Numbered from the stretch's first letter, positions 13,499-23,684 are shown. The stretch: 64,000 nt of DNA from Allostella vacuolata (GCA_006739055.1 AP019702.1:298501-362500), one strand, 5' to 3'. The notes: generated from the letters alone by a model not told the origin. Numbers and translations: made by a program.

Positions 13499-13703
13499 AT
13501 GACCGACCCCACCCCTGCCCCCCGCCACCCCCGCCACCCCCGCCACCCCCGCCACCCCCGCCACCCCCGCCACCCCCGCCCCCCCCGCCACCCCTGCCAC
13601 CCCCGACTGGCGCGCCGTCCGCGCCCGCTTCCCGGCCGCCGGCCGCTTCACCTATCTCGACCTGGCCCGCAAGGCGATCCTGCCGGACACGGTCGGGCAG
13701 GCG
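13499..13703 (+). other. out-of-frame N-terminal segment of the aminotransferase gene
   Basis: ATG 13499, preceded by GAAGGG, opens a frame that reads Met-Thr-Asp-Pro-Thr-Pro and then a (Arg-His-Pro)n run. The aminotransferase frame is +1 to this. Read in that frame from 13524, the sequence gives (Ala-Thr-Pro)n, DWRAVRARFPAAG and RFTYLDLARKAILPDTV, which looks like a normal class-V N-terminus. That frame is closed by TGA at 13500 and has no ATG, GTG or TTG before 13704. One C fewer in the C6 run at 13518-13523 (or two extra bases) would join ATG 13499 to the enzyme. This could be sequencing error, mutation or a slippage switch. Confidence 0.7.
13524..13604. repeat. nine-copy 9-bp tandem repeat (GCCACCCCC)
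   Basis: Six perfect copies of GCCACCCCC (13524-13577) are followed by the variants GCCCCCCCC and GCCACCCCT and a last perfect copy. Preceding it is a C6 run at 13518-13523. Copy-number change would keep the frame, but C-run slippage would not. The encoded linker is Ala-Thr-Pro-rich in the enzyme frame. Confidence 0.95.
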
Positions 13704-14762
13704 ATGGCCGAATGGTTGGCCGACGTGAACGAGGCCTGCGGCCGGCGGGCCTTCTCGATGGACGAGATCGAGGCCGCCCGGACCGACGTCGCGCGCGTCT
13801 TCGGCGCCCCGGCCGACCGGCTCGCCTTCGTCAAGAACACCTCCGAGGGCATCAACATCGTCGCCCAGGGCCTCGACTGGCAGCCGGGCGACAACCTGGT
13901 GATCTCGACCGAGGAGCACGAGAACAACACCTTCCCCTGGCGGCCGCTGGCGGCGCGCGGGGTGGAGATCCGGGTGGCGCAGGCCGGGCCCGACGGGCTG
14001 GTCCCGGTCGATGCCTACCGCGCGCTGGTCGATGGCCGGACCCGGGTCGTCGCCGTCGCCTGGGTCACCTATGGGCTGGGCGCGCGCGCCGACCTGCCGG
14101 CCTTCGCCCAGCTCTGCCGCGACCGCGACATCCTGCTGGTGGTGGACGCCGTCCAGGGGCTGGGGATCCTCGCCGACCGCATCGACGGGCTGGGCGCGGA
14201 CGTGGTCGCCGCCGGCGGCCACAAGGCGCAGTTCAGCCTGGCCGGCGCCGGGCTCTTCCATGTCTCGGACCGGGCGCTCGACCGCCTGCGGCCGCCCTTC
14301 GCCGCCAAGTATTCCTTCGCTACCCTGGATCGCACCGACCCCAGCCCGGCGATGGCGGGCGATGCCCACCGCTTCGAGTACGGCAACCCCAACTTCCTCG
14401 GCATCTGGGTGCAGCGGCGCTCCGCGCTCCTGGTCGAGAGCTGGGGCCGGGGCCATGTCGAGGACCGCATCCGCGAGCTCACAACCCGGCTGATCGAAGG
14501 GGCGGATGCCCGTGCGATCCCGGTCGCCACGCCGCGGCCATGGGCCGCGCGCGCCGGCATCGTCAGCTTCCAGTTGGGCGGCGCCGACGCCGACCGGATC
14601 GAGGGGTGGCTCGCCCAGGAGGGCATCCGCGCCGCGGCCAAGGACGGCCGCATCCGGGCCGCCCCCCACGTCTACAACGACGAGGCCGACGTCGATCGCT
14701 TCCTCGACCGGCTGTCCTTCCATCTCCGCCGCAACTCCTCCGAGGCCGAGGCCGCCCAATGA
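13704..14762 (+). CDS. class-V aminotransferase (selenocysteine lyase-like fold)
   Basis: A PLP-dependent class-V aminotransferase or cysteine-desulfurase-like enzyme. It shows the cofactor-binding stretch FVKNTSEGINIVAQGL, the Asp that contacts PLP in LLVVDAVQGLGI, and the Schiff-base Lys in AAGGHKAQFSLAG. The frame translatable from ATG 13704 gives 352 residues, but the conserved N-terminus clearly begins about 33 codons earlier, in sequence without a usable start (see the segment at 13499). It follows the aap ATPase by 19 bp if the upstream ATG is used, and overlaps the aldolase as ATGA. Together these suggest catabolism of an imported amino acid. If the frameshift is real the gene may be crippled or phase-variable. 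Confidence 0.85.
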   Translation: MAEWLADVNEACGRRAFSMDEIEAARTDVARVFGAPADRLAFVKNTSEGINIVAQGLDWQPGDNLVISTEEHENNTFPWRPLAARGVEIRVAQAGPDGLVPVDAYRALVDGRTRVVAVAWVTYGLGARADLPAFAQLCRDRDILLVVDAVQGLGILADRIDGLGADVVAAGGHKAQFSLAGAGLFHVSDRALDRLRPPFAAKYSFATLDRTDPSPAMAGDAHRFEYGNPNFLGIWVQRRSALLVESWGRGHVEDRIRELTTRLIEGADARAIPVATPRPWAARAGIVSFQLGGADADRIEGWLAQEGIRAAAKDGRIRAAPHVYNDEADVDRFLDRLSFHLRRNSSEAEAAQ

Positions 14763-15823
14763 CCCATCCCTCCAACTCCGGCGTCGCCATCGACCTCGGC
14801 AGCGACACCTCGACCCGGCCGACCGCGGCCATGCTGGCGGCCATGGTCGCCGCCCCGGTCGGCGACGAGCAACTGGGCGAGGACCCGACCACCAGCGCGC
14901 TCAACGAGCGGGTGGCCGACCTGCTGGGCAAGGAGGCGGCGGTCTTCCTGCCGTCGGGCACCATGTGCAACCAGATCGCCCTGGTCCTGCACACCCGGCC
15001 GGGCGACGAGGTCATCTGTGCCGCCAGCGCCCACGTCTACGGGTCCGAGGGGGCAGGGGTGGCCGTGCTGGGCGGGGCGCTCATCCAGCCGATCGCCTGC
15101 GCGCGGGGGATCTTCGACGCCGACCAGCTGTCGGCCGCCGTGCGCCGGCCGAAGATGCGCGCGCCGCGCAGCCGGCTGGTCGTCATGGAGCAGACCTCCA
15201 ACCGCGGCGGCGGTGCCATCTGGCCGCTGGCGACGATCGAACGGGTGGCGGCCCGCGCCCGGGAGCATGGGCTGGCGGTGCATATGGACGGCGCCCGCCT
15301 GCTCAACGCCTGCGTCGCGGCAGGGGTGTCGGCGGCGGACTTCGCCCGGCCTTTCGACACCGCCTGGGTCGACTTCTCCAAGGGCCTCGGCTGCCCGGTG
15401 GGTGCGGTGCTGGCGGGTCCTCGTGCCTTCATCGAGGAGGCCTGGGTCTGGAAGCACCGGCTGGGCGGCGCCTTGCGCCAGTCCGGCGTCCTGGCGGCGG
15501 CCTGCCTGCACGCGCTCGACCATCATGTCGAACGGCTGGCGATCGATCACGAGAACGCCCGGGTCTTTGCCGAGCGCGCCGCCGCCATCCCGGGAATCCG
15601 GATCGACCCGCCGGAAGTCGAAACCAATATCGTCTTCCTGGACGTGTCGGGAACGGGTATGGATGCCGGCGTGATTTCCGCCCGGCTGCGGGAGGCCGGC
15701 GTGCGGATCATGGTCGAAGGGCCGACTCGGATGCGGGCCGTCACCCATCTCGACGTTTCTCGCGCGGCGGTCGAGCGGGCGGCCGATATGCTTGCGCGTT
15801 CGGTGACGGCCGCGGCAGCGTGA
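14759..15823 (+). CDS. ltaE: low-specificity L-threonine aldolase / beta-eliminating lyase
   Basis: A 354-residue fold-type I PLP enzyme of the threonine aldolase family, cleaving threonine or related beta-hydroxy amino acids to glycine and an aldehyde. It starts with IDLGSDTSTRPTAAML, has VGDEQLGEDPT, AVFLPSGTMCNQIAL and the PLP-Asp in HMDGARLLNA. The Schiff-base Lys is in WVDFSKGLGCPVG. The ATG overlaps the aminotransferase stop. Its place behind an amino-acid importer fits catabolic use. It could instead act on beta-hydroxyaspartate or phenylserine-like substrates. Confidence 0.92.
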   Translation: MTHPSNSGVAIDLGSDTSTRPTAAMLAAMVAAPVGDEQLGEDPTTSALNERVADLLGKEAAVFLPSGTMCNQIALVLHTRPGDEVICAASAHVYGSEGAGVAVLGGALIQPIACARGIFDADQLSAAVRRPKMRAPRSRLVVMEQTSNRGGGAIWPLATIERVAARAREHGLAVHMDGARLLNACVAAGVSAADFARPFDTAWVDFSKGLGCPVGAVLAGPRAFIEEAWVWKHRLGGALRQSGVLAAACLHALDHHVERLAIDHENARVFAERAAAIPGIRIDPPEVETNIVFLDVSGTGMDAGVISARLREAGVRIMVEGPTRMRAVTHLDVSRAAVERAADMLARSVTAAAA

Positions 15824-16056
15824 TTATTCAAACGCTTGCTGCCAAGGCTAGTAGGTGTAGGGCGCCGGGCATACTATTAGTCGCGTCTGCCGGGCACAAT
15901 CGTGCACATTCTATAATTTTCGTTCAATTTCAATCCCCAAGCGGATATTCTTCGAGTCCAAGATCGGGCCGTATCGATGAATGGCGTCGGCACCCGGAGT
16001 CCTTGACCGGCAAGCCGACTAGGGTTGAAACCGAATCTTACGAAAGGTTCTAGACG
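15824..16056 (+). promoter_or_regulatory. AT-richer intergenic region before the bactofilin gene
   Basis: This 233-bp gap is clearly less GC-rich than its surroundings. It contains TATAAT at 15912-15917 without an obvious -35, and TTGACC at 16003-16008. Either could mark a promoter for the bactofilin gene; I cannot pick one. No small gene is evident. Confidence 0.35.
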
Positions 16057-16710
16057 ATGTTCCGCCGACGCAAGGATGACGACGATCCGACCGGCTCCGC
16101 CCCGACCGAGGTCGAAGAAACCTCGCCGTCGGCCGCCGCCAAGCCCTTCACGCGCCCGGTGACCCCGACACAGCCCTCGACCGGCCTTTCCGGGCCCGGC
16201 GGCGCACCGCCGCTGAGCCGTGCCGTCCCTTCGGCCCCGGTCACGCGCCCGCTCGATCCGACCGGCCGCCGCCCCAGCGACCCGCCGGTCGCCCGCCGCG
16301 GCGGCGAGAACGAGAGCAAGACGCTGATCGTCGGGCACGGCATCTGCCTCACGGGCGAGATCACCGCGTGCGACAAGCTCGTCGTCGAGGGGCGCGTCGA
16401 AGCCACCCTGACCAGCCGGGTCATCGAGATTTCCGACACCGGGCTCTTCAAGGGCAGTGCCGAGATCGACGAGGCCGAGGTGCGCGGCCGCTTCGAGGGC
16501 GACCTGATCGTCCGCAAGCGCCTCTTCATCGGCGCCACCGGCCGGGTCTCGGGCAAGGTCCGCTACGGCCAGCTCGAGGTCGAGGCGGGCGGGCAGCTCT
16601 CCGGCGACATCCGGTCCACCTCGGACGACGACGACATGTCGCGCTCCATGGGCGGGCGCGGCATGGTCTCCGACACCAGCGACATGCGCTTCGAATCCGG
16701 CGGCCGCTGA
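16057..16710 (+). CDS. bactofilin (polymer-forming cytoskeletal protein)
   Basis: A 217-residue bactofilin. After a disordered Pro/Ser/Thr-rich N-terminus (about residues 1-88) comes the beta-helical DUF583 core: TLIVGHGICLTGEITACDKLVVEGRVEATL, then repeats around ISDTGLFKGSAEIDEAEVRGRFEGDLIV and GATGRVSGKVRYGQLEVEAGGQLSGDI. Such proteins polymerise without nucleotide and serve as scaffolds for cell shape or stalk-type growth and for peptidoglycan enzymes. A basic N-terminal MFRRRKD may help membrane contact. It is monocistronic, with a strong hairpin behind it. Confidence 0.93.
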   Translation: MFRRRKDDDDPTGSAPTEVEETSPSAAAKPFTRPVTPTQPSTGLSGPGGAPPLSRAVPSAPVTRPLDPTGRRPSDPPVARRGGENESKTLIVGHGICLTGEITACDKLVVEGRVEATLTSRVIEISDTGLFKGSAEIDEAEVRGRFEGDLIVRKRLFIGATGRVSGKVRYGQLEVEAGGQLSGDIRSTSDDDDMSRSMGGRGMVSDTSDMRFESGGR

Positions 16711-16760
16711 CCTCGGCCGGGCGGCAGGGCGTGTCGAACAGGCCCTGATTTCGGTGCGGA

Positions 16761-16784
16761 CGGGACCGGCGGTGGCCGGTCCCG
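16761..16784. terminator. strong hairpin between convergent bactofilin and nth genes
   Basis: A perfect 10-bp stem (CGGGACCGGC with GCCGGTCCCG, loop GGTG) lies midway between the two convergent stops. It has no U-run, but its placement fits a bidirectional terminator or RNA 3'-end stabiliser. Confidence 0.5.
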
Positions 16785-16804
16785 GAAGCCCCGGCGGGTT
16801 CCCT

Positions 16805-17443
16805 TCAGGCAGCCGTGACCTTGCCCTTGAAGGCGCACAGGTCGCGCACCGTGCATTCCGGACATTTCGGCTTGCGTGCCTGGCAGACGTAGCGCCCGTG
16901 CAGGATCAGCCAGTGGTGGGCATGCAGCCGCCACCGGGCCGGCACCACCTTCTCCAGCTTCTCCTCGACCGCCAGCGGGGTCGCCCCGGGGGCGAGCCCG
17001 GTGCGGTTCGACACCCGGAAGATGTGGGTGTCGACCGCGATGGTCGGCGCCCCGAAGGCGACGTTCATCACCACGTTGGCCGTCTTGCGGCCGACTCCGG
17101 GCAGGCTTTCCAGGAGGTCGCGGTCGGCCGGCACCGCGCCGCCATGCCGTTCCACCAGGATCCGGCTCAGCTCGATGACGTTCCTGGCCTTGGTGTTGAA
17201 GAGGCCAATCGTCTTGATGAACTCCTTCAGCCGCGCCTCGCCCAGCTCGACCATCGCCTGGGGATTGTCCACCAGCCGGAACAGCGGGCCGGTGGCGCGG
17301 TTGACGCCGACATCGGTCGCCTGGGCCGACAGGACGACCGCCACCAGCAGGGTATAGGGGTTGGCGTATTCCAGCTCGGTGCGCGGCTCGGGGTTGGCCA
17401 GGGACAGGCGACGGAAGAACTCGTCGACCTTGCTCTTCTGCAT
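16805..17443 (-). CDS. nth: endonuclease III
   Basis: A DNA glycosylase/AP lyase of 212 residues for base-excision repair of oxidised pyrimidines. The helix-hairpin-helix with catalytic Lys is LESLPGVGRKTANVV, the catalytic Asp is in AVDTHIFRVSNR, and the C-terminal [4Fe-4S] loop is CQARKPKCPECTVRDLC (CX6CX2CX5C). The ATG at 17443 gives the family start (MQKSKVDEFFRRL). It is convergent with the bactofilin gene. Confidence 0.97.
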   Translation of the reverse strand: MQKSKVDEFFRRLSLANPEPRTELEYANPYTLLVAVVLSAQATDVGVNRATGPLFRLVDNPQAMVELGEARLKEFIKTIGLFNTKARNVIELSRILVERHGGAVPADRDLLESLPGVGRKTANVVMNVAFGAPTIAVDTHIFRVSNRTGLAPGATPLAVEEKLEKVVPARWRLHAHHWLILHGRYVCQARKPKCPECTVRDLCAFKGKVTAA

Positions 17444-17584
17444 GGGGCGCTCGGGAGGCAGGGGCTGGGCGGCGGGGGCTGGGTGCGGGCCTGGGCGACC
17501 GGCCCGCCGCCGGCAGTCTATCGTCGTCCCGGACGGGCTGTCGCTCTTTTCCGGCCGGGCATCCGGCCTTATCTTGAATACCTG

Positions 17585-18121
17585 ATGTCCTCCCAGACCA
17601 TGGCCATGTCCGCGCTGGCCGAACCGGCGCCGCTGCTCGATCTCGAACTGCGGCCCCATCGCAGCCTGTCTCCGGCCGGCTTCACCCTGCTGATGGCGGT
17701 GCTGGGCGGCTTCGGGTTCGTGACCGGGGTGCTGTTCCTGGCGATCGGGGCCTGGCCGGTGTTCGGCTTCCTCGGGCTCGACGTGCTCGGCGTCTATGTC
17801 GCCTTCCGGGTCAGCTATGCCCGGGCACGGTCGACCGCCGACCATGTCCGGCTGACCGGCGATGCCCTGACGGTCGACCAGTTGCGCCCGCGTCGGGCGG
17901 CCGAGCGCTGGACCTTCCAGCCCTACTGGCTGCGGGTGGTGCTGGACCAGGGCCGGCCCGCCGGCCGCGACCGGCTGGTGCTGACCTCGCACGGCCGCCG
18001 GCTGGAGGTAGGGGCGTTCCTCGGCCCCGACGAGCGGGCGCGGGTGGCGGATCTCCTGCGCGACGCGCTGCGCCGCTACCGCGAGCCGGACCGGAATCCC
18101 AGCACGTCCATCATGTCGTAG
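17585..18121 (+). CDS. DUF2244 membrane protein
   Basis: A 178-residue alphaproteobacterial DUF2244 protein of unknown function. It has the family motif LELRPHRSLSPAGF near residue 20, two adjacent membrane segments (about residues 35-82: TLLMAVLGGFGFVTGVLFLA and FGFLGLDVLGVYVAF) and a cytoplasmic C-terminal domain ending in arginine-rich helix. No ribosome-binding site precedes ATG 17585. A TATCTT at 17570-17575 would put a transcript start close to the ATG, so a leaderless message is possible; ATG 17600 is an alternative. Its 3' end overlaps the convergent dapB by 46 bp. Confidence 0.8.
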   Translation: MSSQTMAMSALAEPAPLLDLELRPHRSLSPAGFTLLMAVLGGFGFVTGVLFLAIGAWPVFGFLGLDVLGVYVAFRVSYARARSTADHVRLTGDALTVDQLRPRRAAERWTFQPYWLRVVLDQGRPAGRDRLVLTSHGRRLEVGAFLGPDERARVADLLRDALRRYREPDRNPSTSIMS

Positions 18122-18897
18122 AGCCCGGGCGGCCGGCCCGCCAGCCACAGGGCGGCCCGCACCGCGCCCCGCGCATAGATCTCCCGGCTGGCGGCGCGGT
18201 GGGTCAGCTCGAGCCGCTCGCCGCCCGCGGCAAAGATCACCGTATGGTCGCCGACCACGTCGCCGCCACGCAGCGCCGCGAAGCCGATCGTGCCGCGCTC
18301 GCGGGCGCCGGTATGGCCGTCGCGAGCGCGCACGCCCGCATCCTCCAGGCGCACCCCGCGGCCCCGCGCGGCGGCCTCGCCCAGGCCCAGCGCCGTGCCC
18401 GATGGCGCATCCACCTTGTGGCGGTGGTGCATCTCGACGATCTCGATGTCGTAGTCGGGGTCGAGCGCGGCCGACACCTGCTCCACCAGTCCCATCAGCA
18501 GGTTGACGGCGAGGCTCATGTTGGGAGCGAGCACGATCGGCGCCCCCGCCGCCGCCTCGGCGATCGCCTGGCGGTCGCCGGGCGACAGGCCGGTGGTGCC
18601 GATGACCAGCCCCTTGCCGGCGGCGGCGGCCAGCCGGGCATGGGCCACGGTCGCCGCCGGGGCGGTGAAATCGATCGCGACGTCGGCCCGGGCGAACAGG
18701 ATCGCCGGGTCGGTGGTGATGGCGACGCCGTTGCGGCCGATCCCGGCCAGCTCGCCGATATCGCCGCCGGTGGCGTTGGAGCCGGCCGGCTCCGAGCCGG
18801 CGGTGACCACCGCACCCGGGGTGCGCGCCACCTCGGCGGCCAGCATCCGCCCCATCCGCCCGGCCGCCCCGGCGATCGCGATCCGCACCTCTGTCAT
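18076..18897 (-). CDS. dapB: 4-hydroxy-tetrahydrodipicolinate reductase
   Basis: DapB, 273 residues, reduces the product of DapA with NAD(P)H in lysine and diaminopimelate synthesis. The nucleotide motif is IAIAGAAGRMGRML, followed by VAIDFTAP, VIGTTGLSP and APNMSLAVNLLM. The substrate loop is EMHHRHKVDAPSGTAL with the catalytic His pair and Lys, and GTIGFAALRGGDVVGDHTVIF closes the tetramer region. The length is normal. Its stop lies 46 bp inside the 3' end of the convergent DUF2244 gene, so the two mRNAs share antisense tails. Confidence 0.97.
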   Translation of the reverse strand: MTEVRIAIAGAAGRMGRMLAAEVARTPGAVVTAGSEPAGSNATGGDIGELAGIGRNGVAITTDPAILFARADVAIDFTAPAATVAHARLAAAAGKGLVIGTTGLSPGDRQAIAEAAAGAPIVLAPNMSLAVNLLMGLVEQVSAALDPDYDIEIVEMHHRHKVDAPSGTALGLGEAAARGRGVRLEDAGVRARDGHTGARERGTIGFAALRGGDVVGDHTVIFAAGGERLELTHRAASREIYARGAVRAALWLAGRPPGLYDMMDVLGFRSGSR

Positions 18898-18964
18898 CCC
18901 ACGTCCCTCCCTTGGGCCGGGGAGGGAGCCACAGCCCGGCCCGCCGCGCAAGCCCGCCCTGCCG

Positions 18965-19002
18965 GCCCGTGCCCGCTGCCCAAGCCCGTGCCCGCTGCAC
19001 AA
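18965..19002. repeat. two-copy 19-bp tandem repeat
   Basis: Two adjacent copies of GCCCGTGCCCGCTGCCCAA (second with one mismatch) are followed by a partial third start. They lie in the divergent gap between dapB and the acetyltransferase gene and could be promoter-region slippage. No known regulator site is recognised. Confidence 0.8.
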
Positions 19003-19056
19003 GCCCGCGGCCGATCGGCTATCCTGGGCGCCGAACGGATGCAAGGGAGCGTGGAA

Positions 19057-19467
19057 TTGCAGGTGCGGAACTACGGGCCGGGGGATTTCGACGGGGTCAT
19101 CGCGCTCTGGCAGGCCTGCGGCCTGCACCCCAGCCGCTCGGACACGCCGGGATCGCTGGCCCACAAGCTGGAGCGCGACCCCGACCTGTTCCTGGTCGTG
19201 GAGGAAGCGGGCCGGATCGTCGGCTCGATCATCGGCTCCTATGACGGCCGGCGGGGCTGGATCAACCGCCTGGCCGTGGCGCCGGAACTGCGTGGCCGCG
19301 CGGTCGGCCGGATGCTGGTCGACACAGTCGAGCAGCGTCTGGCCGAACGCGGCTGCGACAAGGTCAACCTGCTGATCGAGCCCGACAACCGGACCGTCAT
19401 CGACTACTACGACCGTCTCGGCTACCGCACCGACGAGCTGGTCTTCATGGAGAAGTGGCTGGCCTGA
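19057..19467 (+). CDS. YpeA-like GNAT acetyltransferase
   Basis: A GCN5-related N-acetyltransferase of 136 residues. It resembles E. coli YpeA along its length (LQVRNYGPGDFDGVIALWQACGL, DPDLFLVVEE, GSIIGSYDGRRGW) and has the acetyl-CoA loop LRGRAVGRML and the late DYYDRLGYRTDE. I chose TTG 19057 because AAGGGAG ends seven bases upstream and the resulting N-terminus aligns with YpeA; GTG 19051 and ATG 19039 are alternatives. The substrate is unknown. It is convergent with dnaJ at an 11-bp gap. Confidence 0.85.
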   Translation: MQVRNYGPGDFDGVIALWQACGLHPSRSDTPGSLAHKLERDPDLFLVVEEAGRIVGSIIGSYDGRRGWINRLAVAPELRGRAVGRMLVDTVEQRLAERGCDKVNLLIEPDNRTVIDYYDRLGYRTDELVFMEKWLA

Positions 19468-19478
19468 AGGGGCGCCCG

Positions 19479-20603
19479 CTACTCCCGCAGGTCGCTCCAG
19501 AACTCCTTCACCTTCTGGAAGAAGCCGGCGGACTCGGGGCTGGTCTTGTCCTTGCCGCCGGCGCCCTCGAACTCGCGCAGCAGTTCCTGCTGGCGCTTGG
19601 TCAGGTTCATCGGCGTCTCGACGACCGCCTGGATGTAAAGGTCGCCGCGGGAGCTGGAGCGGAGCACGGACATGCCCTTGCCGCGCAGCCGGAACTGGTG
19701 GCCGGACTGGGTGCCGGACGGCACGCTGACCTTGGCGAAGGTCCCGTCCAGCGTCGGCACCTCGATCTGGCCGCCGAGTGCCGCCGTGGTCATCGGGATC
19801 GGCACCCGGCAATGGATGTTGGCGCCGTCGCGCTGGAAGAAGCGGTGCGGGGTGATCGCCAGGAAGATGTAGAGATCGCCCGGCGGCGAGCCGCGCAGCC
19901 CGGCCTCGCCCTCGCCGGTCAGGCGGATGCGGGTTCCGTCCTCGACGCCTGGCGGGATCGCGACGGAGAGGGTCTTCTCCTTGCGCACGCGCCCCGCGCC
20001 GCCGCACGACTTGCACGGCCGCTCGATGATGCGGCCGGACCCGCCGCAGTTGGGGCAGGTGCGCTCGATGGTGAAGAAGCCCTGCTGGGCGCGGACCTTG
20101 CCGTGGCCCTGGCAGGTCGGGCAGGTGACGGGCCTGGAGCCGGCCTCCGCACCGCTGCCGTTGCAGGCTTCGCAGGCGGCGTGGGTCGGCACGCGGATCG
20201 TCTTGTCGCTGCCCCGGAAGGCGTCCTCGAGCGAGATTTCCAGGTTGTAGCGCAGGTCGCTGCCGCGACCGCCGGACCCGCCGCCGCGCCGGCCCATCAC
20301 CTCGCCGAACATCTCCTCGAAGATGTCCGCGAAACCCTCGAAGCCGCCGCGCCCGCCGCCGCCGCCCGGACCGCCGCCCTCGAAGGCGGCATGGCCGTAG
20401 CGGTCGTAGGCGCCGCGCTTCTGATCGTCCTTCAGGACGTCATAGGCTTCGCTGACTTCCTTGAATTTCTGTTCCGCCTCGCTGTCGCCGGGATTGCGAT
20501 CCGGGTGCCAGCGCATGGCCAGCTTGCGATACGCCTTCTTGAGATCGTCCTGGTCCGCGTCGCGCGGAACGCCGAGGATCTCGTAATAGTCCTGTTTGGC
20601 CAT
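19479..20603 (-). CDS. dnaJ: chaperone protein DnaJ
   Basis: The Hsp40 co-chaperone, 374 residues. The J domain (residues 1-70) has YEILGV and the HPD tripeptide in [12 protein letters not shown] Gly-rich linker follows, then the zinc domain with four CXXCXGXG repeats ([32 protein letters not shown]), then the two substrate-binding beta domains. It stimulates DnaK ATPase and delivers clients. It lies 119 bp behind dnaK on the same strand and is probably co-transcribed from the RpoH-type promoter. Confidence 0.98.
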   Translation of the reverse strand: MAKQDYYEILGVPRDADQDDLKKAYRKLAMRWHPDRNPGDSEAEQKFKEVSEAYDVLKDDQKRGAYDRYGHAAFEGGGPGGGGGRGGFEGFADIFEEMFGEVMGRRGGGSGGRGSDLRYNLEISLEDAFRGSDKTIRVPTHAACEACNGSGAEAGSRPVTCPTCQGHGKVRAQQGFFTIERTCPNCGGSGRIIERPCKSCGGAGRVRKEKTLSVAIPPGVEDGTRIRLTGEGEAGLRGSPPGDLYIFLAITPHRFFQRDGANIHCRVPIPMTTAALGGQIEVPTLDGTFAKVSVPSGTQSGHQFRLRGKGMSVLRSSSRGDLYIQAVVETPMNLTKRQQELLREFEGAGGKDKTSPESAGFFQKVKEFWSDLRE

Positions 20604-20722
20604 GGGTCAGGCGGCAACTCGAGCGGACCGCCGGGGCGGACGGCGCTGGGTTAGGGGAAACACGGATACGCCCGCCGCCGATCCCGAATGCGGGGTCGAC
20701 AGCGGGCGCATGGCTCTGCTCG

Positions 20723-22654
<1,932 letters not shown>

Positions 22655-22768
22655 GTGCTCTCTCTCCTGTCGCAGCAGATCCCGACGGCCTCGAAGGCAC
22701 CGCCGGAACCCCTAGGGGATTTCGCGGGGGCAGTGGGTCGCGGGACGCCAAAGCCCCTACGTCGGGCG

Positions 22769-22799
22769 GATATATAAGAGGAGCCGACGGCGCTGCAAC
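22769..22799 (-). promoter_or_regulatory. RpoH (sigma-32)-type promoter of dnaK
   Basis: On the minus strand GTTG (-35; 22796-22799) is separated by 17 bp from CTTATATATC (-10; 22769-22778). This fits the alphaproteobacterial heat-shock pattern CTTG-N17-CYTATNTNNG closely, with one mismatch in each element. It lies about 115 bp upstream of the dnaK ATG and is a striking A/T patch in GC-rich sequence. The rest of the 303-bp gap to trmB shows no further gene. Confidence 0.65.
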
Positions 22800-22957
22800 G
22801 GGGCCGACGACCCCGGAGGGCGTCTGCGGAAAAGAAATTCGGCGGGATTAAGGCGGGCGGGGGTGCGGCGGATGCCCGGCTTGCGCCGGCCGGGCGCGCC
22901 TGTCACCAGTGCGGCGGGCGAGGGGGCGGCCCCCAGGCCGGGACGAGGGAGCAGGGG

Positions 22958-23659
22958 TTGGAGAACAGGCGCATTCTGTACGGGCGCCGCCAGGGACGGC
23001 GGCTCAGGGCCGGGCAGCAGGACGTGCTGGCCGAGGGGCTGGAAACGTTGGGGATCGACCGGCCCGGGCCGGGCTCGCGCGTCGACCCGGCCGGGCTGTT
23101 TCCGCCCGCCTGCAGCGCCTTCTGGCTGGAGGTCGGCTTCGGCGCGGGCGAGCACCTCGCCTGGCAGGCGGCGCGCCATCCCGATGTCGGCATGCTGGGG
23201 GCGGAGCCGTTCGTCAACGGCGTGGTCCGGCTGCTGGCCCAGGTCCGGCGCGACGGCCTGCGCAACGTCCGCGTCCTGCCCGACGACGCGCGCGCGCTGA
23301 TCGATGCCCTGCCGGACGCCTCGATCGAGCGGGCCTTCGTCCTCCATCCCGATCCCTGGCCCAAGGTCCGCCACCACAAGCGCCGCTTCGTCGCGACCGA
23401 GAACCTGGACCGGCTGGCGCGGGTGCTGGTCGACGGCGGCCTGCTGCGGCTGGCGACCGACGATCTCGACTATCTCGACTGGATGCTGGAACATGCGCTG
23501 TCGCATCCCCACTTCCAGTGGCAGGCGAGCGGGCCGGAGGCTTGGCGGGATCGTCCCGAAGACTGGCCGGTCACCCGCTATGAAGAAAAGGCCGTGCGGG
23601 AAGGGCGCCGAAGCTGGCGCATCCAGTTGCGGCGGGTGCCGCGCCCGGTTTCCGAATAG
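22958..23659 (+). CDS. trmB: tRNA (guanine-N7-)-methyltransferase
   Basis: TrmB, 233 residues, makes m7G46 in tRNAs with SAM. Motifs are the SAM-binding EVGFGAGEHLAWQA, the acidic LGAEPFVNGV, and the family hallmark HPDPWPKVRHHKRRF with the catalytic Asp. A C-terminal stretch (EDWPVTRYEEKAVREGR) matches the conserved T-x-Y-E tail. I chose TTG 22958 because GAGGGAG lies just upstream. It precedes the rimP operon but has its own position after the dnaK divergent region. Confidence 0.94.
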   Translation: MENRRILYGRRQGRRLRAGQQDVLAEGLETLGIDRPGPGSRVDPAGLFPPACSAFWLEVGFGAGEHLAWQAARHPDVGMLGAEPFVNGVVRLLAQVRRDGLRNVRVLPDDARALIDALPDASIERAFVLHPDPWPKVRHHKRRFVATENLDRLARVLVDGGLLRLATDDLDYLDWMLEHALSHPHFQWQASGPEAWRDRPEDWPVTRYEEKAVREGRRSWRIQLRRVPRPVSE

Positions 23660-23684
23660 CCAGGGCGCGGGACGGAGGAATCCC

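Noticed and set aside
13524..13604. CRISPR-like repeat
   Set aside because: The 9-bp units are directly adjacent, with no spacers and no cas genes.
13499..15823. A single 774-codon open frame from ATG 13499 to the aldolase stop
   Set aside because: It reads the aminotransferase region in the wrong frame (Arg/Pro/Gly-rich nonsense). It only meets a real protein at 14759, where the aldolase starts.
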